From Planctomycetaceae bacterium (GTDB lineage Bacteria; Planctomycetota; Planctomycetia; Planctomycetales; Planctomycetaceae): a DNA stretch of 64,000 nt. Positions 57,326-64,000 of the stretch are shown here, piece by piece; position 1 is the first letter of the stretch; each line of letters begins with the position of its first letter. Both the position numbers and the translations under genes were made by a program. The notes under the pieces are model-generated. The model saw only the letters and a program-made list of their open reading frames with translations, was not told where the DNA came from and ran no database searches. The stretch is taken from assembly GCA_013813775.1 (NCBI GenBank), contig JACCRE010000240.1:62001-126000 (forward strand). Reading direction: 5' to 3'.

Positions 57326-57355
57326 GAAGCCCGCGCAAAGCTGTGTGCGGGCTTC
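57326..57355 (+). terminator. Hairpin after rpmA
   Basis: GAAGCCCGC (57326-57334) and GCGGGCTTC (57347-57355) form a perfect 9-bp stem with a 12-base loop, followed by TTCGTTT. It lies 26 bases after the rpmA stop and before the convergent kbl stop, so it can serve both strands. It is the best intrinsic terminator candidate in the window. Confidence 0.8.
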
Positions 57356-57374
57356 TTCGTTTGACGGTGGACGA

Positions 57375-58559
57375 TCAGACGCCGAGGTTCCGTTTGACGG
57401 CGGCAAATTGTTCCGCCGCGAACGAGAGATCCACTTCCGAATGCGCCGCGGAGACCTGCGTGCGAATACGGGCCTTGCTCTTCGGCACGACGGGGTACGA
57501 GAAGCCGATCACGTAGACGCCTCGTTCCAGCAGAGCGTCGGCGACTTTCGCCGCGAGTGCCGCATCGCCGATCATCACGGGCACGATCGGATGCTCACCC
57601 GGCAGAACGTCGAAGCCGACCTTGGTAACGACACTTCGCCAGAAGGCCGTATTTGAGGCAAGTCGATCTCGCAGCTCGGTCGATCGCGTCAGCAGGTCGA
57701 GTGCGGCGACGGAAGCCGCCGTGATCGGAGGCGCGAGCGAGTTGCTGAACAGGTACGGGCGGCTGCGCTGTCGCAGGAGTTCAACGGTTTCCTTTCGTCC
57801 GCTGGTGTATCCGCCGCTCGCTCCGCCGAGCGCCTTTCCCAGCGTTCCCGTCAAAATGTCGATCCGTTCGATGACGCCGTGGTGCTCGTGCGTGCCGCGG
57901 CCGCGTTCGCCCATGAAGCCGACGGCGTGCGAATCGTCGACCATCACCAGCGCGTCATGCTTGTCGGCGAGTTCGCAGATGGCCGGCAAGTTGGCGATGT
58001 AGCCGTCCATGCTGAACACCCCATCCGTGGCGATCAGCCGGAAGCGAGCCTCCTTCGCGTCTCGAAGCTTCGCCTCGAGATCGCTCATGTCGTTGTTCTT
58101 GTAGCGAAATCGGGATGCTTTGCAGAGTCGCACGCCGTCGATGATGCTCGCGTGGTTGAGCTCGTCGCTGATGATCGCGTCTTCAGGGCCGAGCAGTGTT
58201 TCGAACAGCCCGCCGTTCGCATCGAAGCAAGACGAATAGAGGATCGTGTCTTCGGTGCCGAGAAACTCGCTGAGCTTCGCTTCCAGCGTCTTGTGCACGG
58301 CCTGCGTGCCGCAGATGAACCGCACGCTCGCCATCCCGAAGCCCCACTCATCGAGGGCCCGCTTCGCGGCTGCGATCACCTCCGGATGGTCGGCGAGGCC
58401 GAGATAGTTGTTCGCGCAAAGATTGAGCACCTCGCGCTCGGCCGTCGTCGCAATATGCGCGTCCTGCGGGGTCGCGATGATGCGCTCGGACTTGTAGAGA
58501 CCGGCGGAGCGAATGTCGTCGAGCTGTTGCGCGACGTGATCTTGGAAAGCGGCATGCAT
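57375..58559 (-). CDS. kbl: Glycine C-acetyltransferase (2-amino-3-ketobutyrate CoA ligase)
   Basis: Second step of threonine breakdown: 2-amino-3-ketobutyrate + CoA to glycine + acetyl-CoA, PLP-dependent. I chose the ATG at 58559 (394 aa; E. coli Kbl is 398). Motifs: [46 protein letters not shown] and the PLP lysine K242 in [15 protein letters not shown]. tdh, the first step, lies upstream on the same strand, with a Uma2-family gene between. The Kbl call is favoured over the related aminolevulinate or 8-amino-7-oxononanoate synthases by motif fit and by tdh. Confidence 0.93.
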   Translation of the reverse strand: MHAAFQDHVAQQLDDIRSAGLYKSERIIATPQDAHIATTAEREVLNLCANNYLGLADHPEVIAAAKRALDEWGFGMASVRFICGTQAVHKTLEAKLSEFLGTEDTILYSSCFDANGGLFETLLGPEDAIISDELNHASIIDGVRLCKASRFRYKNNDMSDLEAKLRDAKEARFRLIATDGVFSMDGYIANLPAICELADKHDALVMVDDSHAVGFMGERGRGTHEHHGVIERIDILTGTLGKALGGASGGYTSGRKETVELLRQRSRPYLFSNSLAPPITAASVAALDLLTRSTELRDRLASNTAFWRSVVTKVGFDVLPGEHPIVPVMIGDAALAAKVADALLERGVYVIGFSYPVVPKSKARIRTQVSAAHSEVDLSFAAEQFAAVKRNLGV

Positions 58560-58570
58560 ATGCGACGCAA

Positions 58571-59137
58571 CTACTCCGGAAAGAACTCGCGGACGCGAGG
58601 CGCCCAGTCCGCCAGCGGCGCGGGCAGGTGCAATGCGTCTTCGGCGTTCAGCAGCGAAATCGAATCGTCGGCGCCGTACAGCACCGCCGTGCGCCGTTGC
58701 GGGTCGATGACGCACACGCACGCGGTTCCCGACAGCAGGTACTCGCTGACCTTCGGCAGAACTTCTTTCAGGCCCTGTCGCGGCGACAGCACCTCGAACA
58801 CGACATCCGGGGCCGTATTCGGATACCCGGTCGGCGTCTCATGCTGCGGCAGGCGTTGGTAGCTGTAGAAAGAAACATTCGGACCACGAACCGTGTCCGG
58901 CTTTCTCGCTGTCACCGTTCCCGATTCCGTCAACACACGCCCCAGGCTGCGTTTCCGAACATACTCTCGCAGTAGAGAGGCGATTTCGAGTTGAACCACG
59001 CCGTGAAGGAATCCGGGCGGCGGCACGTCTTCAATCCTCCCCTTGACCAGTTCAGTGCGGCGGTCTTCCGGCAAGGCCGCGTACTCTTCCGCCGTAAGAA
59101 GTCGCTCAGCCGCCTCCGGCATACTCGCGGTGGTCAT
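58571..59137 (-). CDS. Uma2-family PD-(D/E)XK-like protein
   Basis: A 188-aa protein of the Uma2/DUF820 family. The fold is that of restriction-endonuclease-like nucleases; biological roles are poorly known. Motifs: [51 protein letters not shown] with Asp111 and Glu115, and Lys129 in LPKVSEYL. The nuclease core looks intact. The usual RxPDVSF is RGPNVSF here (Asn87 for Asp). It lies between tdh (18 bases) and kbl (11 bases) on the same strand, so it is probably read on their transcript. No partner toxin, methylase or helicase is nearby. Confidence 0.85.
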   Translation of the reverse strand: MTTASMPEAAERLLTAEEYAALPEDRRTELVKGRIEDVPPPGFLHGVVQLEIASLLREYVRKRSLGRVLTESGTVTARKPDTVRGPNVSFYSYQRLPQHETPTGYPNTAPDVVFEVLSPRQGLKEVLPKVSEYLLSGTACVCVIDPQRRTAVLYGADDSISLLNAEDALHLPAPLADWAPRVREFFPE

Positions 59138-59155
59138 TTCGTGTCCTCCCCGATC

Positions 59156-60184
59156 TCACTCGGCCCAATCCAAGATCACCTTACCGCTTTTGCCCGACTG
59201 CATCACCTCAAAACCCTTCTCGAACTCGGTGTAATGGAAGCGGTGCGTGATCGCGGGTTTGATGTCGAGTCCGCTTTGCAGCATGACGGTCATCTTGTAC
59301 CAGGTTTCGTACATCTCGCGGCCGTAGATGCCTTTGATGGTGAGCATATTGAACACGACGGTGTTCCAATCGATGGCGATTTCCTCGGGCGGAATGCCCA
59401 GCATTGCGATTTTTCCGCCGTGGCACATGTTGGCGAGCAGTTCACGAAAGGCCGCCGGGCTGCCAGACATTTCGAGGCCGACGTCGAAGCCTTCCTTCAT
59501 GTCGAGCTGCCGCTGAACCTCTTTGACCGGCGTCTGTCGTGGGTCAACCGCAAGCATCGCCCCCATCTTCCGCGCGAGATCGAGCCGGTACGGGTTCAGA
59601 TCCGTGACGACGACGTGCCGAGCACCAGCATGCCGCACGACCGCCGTCGCCATGATGCCGATGGGACCGGCTCCTGTAATGAGCACGTCTTCGCCCAGCA
59701 CGTCGAAGCTAAGGGCCGTGTGAACGGCGTTGCCGAACGGATCGAAGATCGATGCGACTTCCAGGTCGATGTCGGGGGCATGATGCCAGACGTTCGTCAT
59801 CGGCAATGAGATGTATTCAGCGAACGCCCCCGGCCGATTGACGCCCACGCCCTTCGTGTCGGCACAGAGATGCCTTCGACCAGCGAGACAGTTTCGACAG
59901 CGACCGCAGACGACGTGCCCTTCGCCGCTGACGATCTCACCCGCATGAAAATCGGTCACGTTCGAACCGACCGCGACGACTTCGCCGACGAACTCATGGC
60001 CGACGGCCATCGGCACAGGAATCGTCTTTTGAGCCCAGGCGTCCCAGTTGTAGATATGCAGGTCCGTCCCGCAGATCCCCGTCTTCTTCACGCGAATCAG
60101 CACGTCGTTCATGCCGACGGCCGGTTCCGCGATGTCTTTGAGCCAGAGTCCCGGCTCGGAACGCTGTTTGACGAGGGCTTTCAT
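59156..60184 (-). CDS. tdh: L-threonine 3-dehydrogenase
   Basis: First step of threonine breakdown: threonine + NAD to 2-amino-3-ketobutyrate. The 342-aa medium-chain zinc dehydrogenase has catalytic Zn ligands Cys38 ([15 protein letters not shown]) and His63-Glu64 (GHEF). Structural Zn cysteines are 93, 96, 99 and 107 ([15 protein letters not shown]), and the NAD motif is ITGAGPIG near 170-177. The characteristic [12 protein letters not shown] and [11 protein letters not shown] favour Tdh over other alcohol dehydrogenases. kbl follows after a Uma2 gene. A simple tandem repeat lies directly upstream. Confidence 0.93.
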   Translation of the reverse strand: MKALVKQRSEPGLWLKDIAEPAVGMNDVLIRVKKTGICGTDLHIYNWDAWAQKTIPVPMAVGHEFVGEVVAVGSNVTDFHAGEIVSGEGHVVCGRCRNCLAGRRHLCADTKGVGVNRPGAFAEYISLPMTNVWHHAPDIDLEVASIFDPFGNAVHTALSFDVLGEDVLITGAGPIGIMATAVVRHAGARHVVVTDLNPYRLDLARKMGAMLAVDPRQTPVKEVQRQLDMKEGFDVGLEMSGSPAAFRELLANMCHGGKIAMLGIPPEEIAIDWNTVVFNMLTIKGIYGREMYETWYKMTVMLQSGLDIKPAITHRFHYTEFEKGFEVMQSGKSGKVILDWAE

Positions 60185-60199
60185 ACTCAGATCCCGGCG

Positions 60200-60233
60200 G
60201 GAAGGATGGAAGGATGGAAGGATGGATGGATGG
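60200..60233. repeat. GGAAGGAT / GGAT tandem repeat upstream of tdh
   Basis: About three copies of the 8-base unit GGAAGGAT run into two to three copies of GGAT, ending 49 bases before the tdh ATG on the minus strand. It sits in the tdh 5' region and might change in copy number. Confidence 0.6.
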
Positions 60234-60251
60234 GTGCAGCGGATCAGGGTA

Positions 60252-60422
60252 TTGTATTCTCCACGGAATGCACGGAAGACACGGCACGGCGACGAAGGAA
60301 ACCACGAAACACACGCACGACACGAAAAAGGGTTTCGGAGCGGCGAACGGGCATCGACGGATGACAGCCGTTACCATTTCCGTGTCGCCCCGCCTCGACC
60401 TTTTCGTGTGTTTCGTGGCTCT
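60252..60422. repeat. CACGAAA-type inverted repeat between tdh and pyrC
   Basis: CCACGAAACACACG (60302-60315) is exactly complementary to CGTGTGTTTCGTGG (60405-60418). Flanks add imperfect pairs (ACGGAAGACACGGCACGG with CCGTGTCGCCCCG; GAAAAAGG with CCTTTT). The element fills the divergent gap and ends about 12 bases before the dihydroorotase ATG, so it supplies that gene's 5' leader. CACGAAA/TTTCGTG palindromes of this kind are familiar to me from other bacterial genomes as small dispersed elements (recollection). Confidence 0.55.
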
Positions 60423-60433
60423 TCCGATCGCCT

Positions 60434-61756
60434 ATGCGACTTCTGATCAAAAATGCGACCTGCGTCCTTCCGTCCGGCCTGGCCGCTGCGAACATCCTCG
60501 TTGACGACGGAAAGATTCTCGGCGTCGATCCGCCGGTTTCGGCGCGGGCCGACGAAGTCATTGATGCCGCCGGAAAGCACCTGATACCGGGCGTCATCGA
60601 CGACCAGGTCCATTTCCGCGAACCGGGCCTGACGCACAAGGAAGACCTGCGCACCGGCAGCATGGCTTGCGCCAAGGGAGGCGTCACCACCTTTCTCGAG
60701 ATGCCCAACACGAAGCCGGCGACGATCACCTGTGATCGGCTGCACGAGAAGCTCGATCTTGCGGCCTCGAAGTCTGTCGTGAACTTTGGTTTTTACGTCG
60801 GTGCCACGTCCGACAACATCGAAGACCTTCAAGCTGCGAAACGAACGCCCGGCATCAAGATTTTCATCGGGTCGAGCACGGGCGATTTGCTCGTCGATGA
60901 GCAGGCCGCGCTCGAACGCATCTTCGCCGAGACGACATTGCCGATCACGGCGCACTGTGAAGACGAGACGACTGTCCGCGCGAACGCGGAGCGGCTTGCG
61001 GGCGGCAAAACACTCGCCGACCATAGCCGAATCCGCGATCACGCCGCCGCGGAGATCGCGACGAAGCGAGCCATCGACCTTGCGGTGCGGCACAAGCATC
61101 GGTTTCACGTGCTGCACGTCTCCACGGCTCAGGAAACAGAGTTACTGCGAGACGCTCGCCCATTTGTGACGGCGGAAGCCTGCCCGCATCACCTGTTCTT
61201 CAATGTGAAGGATTACGGGCGTCTGGGGTCTCGCATCCAGATGAACCCGTCGATCAAAACGGCCGAAGACGGCGCCGCGCTGTGGCAGGCGCTCCTCGAC
61301 GGACGCATTCAGGTCATCGCGACCGATCACGCCCCTCATACGCTCGACGAGAAGTCGAAGCCGTATCCGCAGAGTCCTTCCGGACTTCCCGCGGTCGAGA
61401 ACTCGCTGGCCCTCATGCTCAACGAAGTGAATCTCGGCCGTTGCACGCTCGAGCAGGTCGTACATTGGATGTGCGATGCACCGGCCAGGGTGTGGGACAT
61501 CGTCGGCAAAGGCCGCATCGCCGAAGGCTACGACGCCGACCTCGTCTTGATCGACCTGGCCAAGACCGCGACAATCCGGGATGAAGAACAGGTGACGAAA
61601 TCTCGCTGGAGTCCCTGGGACGGCGTCACACTGACAGGCTGGCCGACGCACACCTGGGTCGGCGGTCGTCTTGTCTACGCCGAGGGGCGTTTCGACGAAG
61701 CCGTTCGGGGACGCGAAGCCTTTTTCGATCACTCCCGGGGCGGATATTGGACGTAG
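60434..61756 (+). CDS. pyrC: Dihydroorotase (amidohydrolase family, QxH variant)
   Basis: Predicted dihydroorotase, third step of pyrimidine biosynthesis. The 440-aa length fits type I/allantoinase-like enzymes. Motifs: [20 protein letters not shown] (54-73), [14 protein letters not shown], the carboxylated-Lys region [27 protein letters not shown], and ATDHAPH with the catalytic Asp. The usual HxH metal motif is QVH here (Gln58, His60); this [10 protein letters not shown] form occurs in a recognised dihydroorotase branch. Allantoinase is the alternative, but no purine-degradation genes are nearby. No pyrB or carA/B adjacent. Confidence 0.85.
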   Translation: MRLLIKNATCVLPSGLAAANILVDDGKILGVDPPVSARADEVIDAAGKHLIPGVIDDQVHFREPGLTHKEDLRTGSMACAKGGVTTFLEMPNTKPATITCDRLHEKLDLAASKSVVNFGFYVGATSDNIEDLQAAKRTPGIKIFIGSSTGDLLVDEQAALERIFAETTLPITAHCEDETTVRANAERLAGGKTLADHSRIRDHAAAEIATKRAIDLAVRHKHRFHVLHVSTAQETELLRDARPFVTAEACPHHLFFNVKDYGRLGSRIQMNPSIKTAEDGAALWQALLDGRIQVIATDHAPHTLDEKSKPYPQSPSGLPAVENSLALMLNEVNLGRCTLEQVVHWMCDAPARVWDIVGKGRIAEGYDADLVLIDLAKTATIRDEEQVTKSRWSPWDGVTLTGWPTHTWVGGRLVYAEGRFDEAVRGREAFFDHSRGGYWT

Positions 61757-61773
61757 GATGGGCTGTGCCCACC
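61753..61773. repeat. GTAGGATGGGC...GCCC palindromic fragment at the end of pyrC
   Basis: The sequence over the pyrC stop reads GTAGGATGGGCTGTGCCCAC, with GGGC-TGT-GCCC as its core. It resembles a short dispersed motif I have seen at gene ends in planctomycetes (recollection). If it is an insertion, the last codons of pyrC come from it. Confidence 0.35.
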
Positions 61774-61831
61774 GCCCGCTTGCACCTTCGCTCTCACTCG
61801 GCGGTGTGACTCCCGCCGCTGGCCTGCTGCC

Positions 61832-62629
61832 ATGCCCGCCCAATCGTCACGGATGATGTTGCCGGTTGTCGGTTTCGCAATGCTGATCGCCGCGACTGCT
61901 GCCGTGTGGGCGTTCGCACGCGATACCGAAACGCCTGTCGCCGCTTTGCGCGTGGTGCAGACCTATCCGCACGACCCGGTCGCCTTCACTCAAGGTCTCG
62001 TCATCCGTGACGGCATCCTCAACGAAAGCACGGGGCTGCTCGGCCGCTCGACCGTGCGGCAGGTGGACCTGAAGACGGGCAACGTCGTGAAGTCGGTGGC
62101 GTTCGACAACCAGACCTTCGGCGAAGGCATGACGGTTCTCGGCGACGAGATCTTCGTCGTGACCTGGCAGAGCAAGACCGGCTATGTGCTCGATCGCAAG
62201 ACCCTCGGTTACAAGCGAACGTTTCGCTACAGCGGCGAAGGCTGGGGTCTGACCGACGACGGCAAGCACCTGATTCTTTCCGACGGCACCGCCATGCTGC
62301 GGTTTCTCGATCCGAAAGACGCGAGGGTCGTCAAGAAACTGCCCGTCCGCGATGGAGACCGCCTCGTCGAGCACTTGAACGAGCTCGAGTACATCGACGG
62401 CGTGATCTATGCAAACGTCTGGTACAGCAAACGCATCGCGCGTGTTTCCGCCCAGACCGGCAAGGTCGTCGGCTGGATCGACGCCTCGCCGCTGTGGCAA
62501 CACGTCGATCTCGCCGACCCGCGTGAAGACGTTCTCAACGGCATCGCTTACGATCGCGACACGAAGAAACTCTATATGACCGGCAAGCGCTGGCCGAAGC
62601 TCTTCGAAGTCGAAATCGTCGGGCCGTAG
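61832..62629 (+). CDS. Glutaminyl-peptide cyclotransferase (bacterial/plant type)
   Basis: A 265-aa exported protein with an N-terminal hydrophobic segment (MLPVVGFAMLIAATAAVWAFA). It has the five-bladed-propeller glutamine cyclotransferase pattern: VVQTYPHDPVAFTQGLVIRDGILNESTGLLGRSTVRQVDL, then GEGWGLTDDGKHLILSDGTAMLRFLDP, ELEYIDGVIYANVWY and VLNGIAYDRDTKKLYMTGKRWPKLFEV. It converts N-terminal Gln of secreted peptides to pyroglutamate. It is 75 bases downstream of pyrC, with no evident functional tie. Confidence 0.9.
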   Translation: MPAQSSRMMLPVVGFAMLIAATAAVWAFARDTETPVAALRVVQTYPHDPVAFTQGLVIRDGILNESTGLLGRSTVRQVDLKTGNVVKSVAFDNQTFGEGMTVLGDEIFVVTWQSKTGYVLDRKTLGYKRTFRYSGEGWGLTDDGKHLILSDGTAMLRFLDPKDARVVKKLPVRDGDRLVEHLNELEYIDGVIYANVWYSKRIARVSAQTGKVVGWIDASPLWQHVDLADPREDVLNGIAYDRDTKKLYMTGKRWPKLFEVEIVGP

Positions 62630-62833
62630 AGCAGCGGACTGCTGGCGAACCTCGTTTTGACGTTGTGACGTGTCGGGTCGGGTGCACGACTGGCGAGTCT
62701 TCCGTCACGCCTTAAGAGCGTCATTCGCTGAAGCACGGCACGAACGAGGTGACCGTGCCACTATTCCGCTTGGCCCGCCGATGCCTCATGATGGTTGTCG
62801 CCTGAGAGCATCCATTCAGCACGACGCGACGCA

Positions 62834-64000
62834 ATGCCTGCGCTTTCGACGCCAATTCGGCCTCTCTTCCGGCTTCGGTCGGACCTGAGACGCTTGCGCC
62901 GTCGGCGGACGTTCGTCCGGCTCGGCACCGCGGTGGCGACGGGATTCTTGATCGCGATCGCCGCCGTCTCCGTCGCCTTCGCCGCCGACTATTCGCTCAA
63001 CCTTCGCCCGCTTCCTCGCGCAATCCTGTTGCTCGCGGCTGCGTTCGCGGCGGGATGGCTGGCGAGCGTCGCCGTCGGGCGTTGGCTGGGCATCGCCGAG
63101 AGCGAAACCGACCTCGCGTTGATCGTCGAGCGTCGCCACGGACTCAACGGCGACCTCGTCGCCGCATTGCAGTTTCAGCACGACGAAGCGGCATCATGGG
63201 GGTCGCCGCAGCTCGAACGCGCGGTCGTCGAACACGTCGACGATGTCACACCCGAGATCGATCCATTCGCGGGCTTCGCCTGGAAGCCTCTTCCGGCTCG
63301 ATGGGGCTGGTTGGCGTTGTCCGCGGGAACCATTGCGATCGTCGCGCTGCTCTACCCCGCGCATACGGGCGTGTTTCTGCGACGCCTCGCTCTTGCAGAC
63401 GTGTCCTATCCCACGCGCACGCAAATCGCATCGCTCTCGATCAACGGACAGGCCGTGTCGATCGCCGAAACGACGATCCTGCGAGCGCCGGCGGGATTGC
63501 CGCTCATGTTTGCGACCACCCATGCCGGCGAACGGCCGCGGTCGGGAACCGTCGTTCTCAAAAGTGATGCGGGAGCGACGACCGAAGTCTCTCTGAAGCC
63601 GTCCGCTGATTCGGACGCTTTCAGCGGCACTTTGGCGGCGTTCGACGAGCCGCTCACGTTCGTGGTGAAGCTGGGTGACGCCGCAACGCGACCGCGGAAG
63701 ATCGAACAAGTGCCGCAGCCGGTCGTCACGCTCGATCTCGTTCCCACGCCGCCCGCGTACGCCCGCGCGAACGCGCCTCCCGCGCCGCCGGCGGGAGTTC
63801 GCACGGCGTACGTTCTTGAAGGATCGAGTGTCGGCGTCACGGTCCACAGCGTGAATAAGCCGTTGCAAGACGTGAAGCTCGTTCTTGCTCAGAGCCGCGA
63901 CCGTCGGGCCGACGATTCGTCTGACATTGCGGGCCGCGACAATCGCTCCCCGGCGGTCGCGGCTTTGTCGCTCCAACCGTCGCCCGATCGCATGATCTGG
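62834..64000 (+). CDS. 5' part of a second large three-TM envelope protein (paralogue of the gene at 15575)
   Basis: The reading frame opens at the ATG at 62834 and stays open for 389 codons to the window edge, so it is truncated by the window. TM segments lie near residues 30-52, 62-82 and 155-175. Between TM2 and TM3 is LALIVERRHGLNGDLVAALQF, matching LALVLERRFPELNDRLILAVE in the MoxR-locus protein, with the same spacing. An extracytoplasmic beta-rich region with Pro/Ala-rich loops follows (TPPAYARANAPPAPPAG). It is probably the start of another envelope locus that continues beyond the window. Confidence 0.75.
   Translation, partial: MPALSTPIRPLFRLRSDLRRLRRRRTFVRLGTAVATGFLIAIAAVSVAFAADYSLNLRPLPRAILLLAAAFAAGWLASVAVGRWLGIAESETDLALIVERRHGLNGDLVAALQFQHDEAASWGSPQLERAVVEHVDDVTPEIDPFAGFAWKPLPARWGWLALSAGTIAIVALLYPAHTGVFLRRLALADVSYPTRTQIASLSINGQAVSIAETTILRAPAGLPLMFATTHAGERPRSGTVVLKSDAGATTEVSLKPSADSDAFSGTLAAFDEPLTFVVKLGDAATRPRKIEQVPQPVVTLDLVPTPPAYARANAPPAPPAGVRTAYVLEGSSVGVTVHSVNKPLQDVKLVLAQSRDRRADDSSDIAGRDNRSPAVAALSLQPSPDRMIW

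Noticed and set aside
58571-59137. Restriction-modification or toxin-antitoxin locus at the Uma2 gene
   Set aside because: No methyltransferase, specificity or antitoxin gene beside it; neighbours are threonine-degradation enzymes.

Overview
The window looks like chromosomal DNA from a GC-rich member of the Planctomycetota. The evidence is family content, not any single marker. There is a DUF1549/DUF1553 protein paired with a twin-arginine DUF1501 protein, a Tat-exported Gfo/Idh/MocA oxidoreductase, NPCBM and LamG secreted proteins, and several very large orphan envelope proteins. There are also tetrahydromethanopterin (H4MPT) C1-transfer genes. About forty protein genes fill the window on both strands. 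I saw no rRNA, tRNA, CRISPR array, prophage or transposase.

Layout. (1) 1-6000: mtdB, a bamA-type outer-membrane insertase with a long disordered linker, then an overlapping pair encoding a DUF447 protein and beta-RFAP synthase (H4MPT biosynthesis). (2) 6030-8368, minus strand: a small membrane coiled-coil protein, larC with a His-rich tail, and a small orphan. (3) 8696-25159, plus strand: a long run of MoxR ATPase, DUF58, two membrane vWA proteins, a large three-TM protein, a charged low-complexity coiled-coil exported protein, a small exported protein, an NPCBM protein, an HtrA-like protease with an intact triad, and a second HtrA-like protein whose whole triad is replaced. (4) 25166-36171, mostly minus: a 1123-aa membrane-anchored orphan, an inositol-monophosphatase-family enzyme, a 2-hydroxyacid dehydrogenase, a Gfo/Idh/MocA oxidoreductase, a small plus-strand membrane protein, purL carrying two N-terminal PurS-like domains, and prephenate dehydrogenase. 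(5) 36345-44030: a 1351-aa cytosolic orphan, an EF-G-like GTPase and a polytopic membrane protein. (6) 44205-51649, plus: DUF1549/DUF1553 + DUF1501, then a MotA/TolQ/ExbB-like channel protein with two ExbD/MotB-like partners, only one of which keeps an acidic residue at its TM segment. (7) 51659-57299: a large LamG secreted protein, a thioredoxin-TPR (CnoX-like) protein, a secreted orphan, and rpmA (L27) with a clear terminator hairpin. (8) 57375-64000: kbl and tdh (threonine to glycine) with a Uma2-family gene between them, a dihydroorotase, a glutaminyl cyclase, and the 5' part of a second copy of the large three-TM family found in the MoxR cluster.

How they work together. Housekeeping metabolism (purines, pyrimidines, aromatic amino acids, threonine breakdown, C1 transfer) is interleaved with two envelope-directed multi-gene assemblies: the expanded MoxR/vWA locus and the TolQ-like trio. 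These two, with the inactive HtrA-like protein and the second copy of the three-TM family at the right edge, are the best candidates for under-described biology. Several gene gaps carry short imperfect inverted repeats of different sequence classes, which look like non-autonomous dispersed elements.
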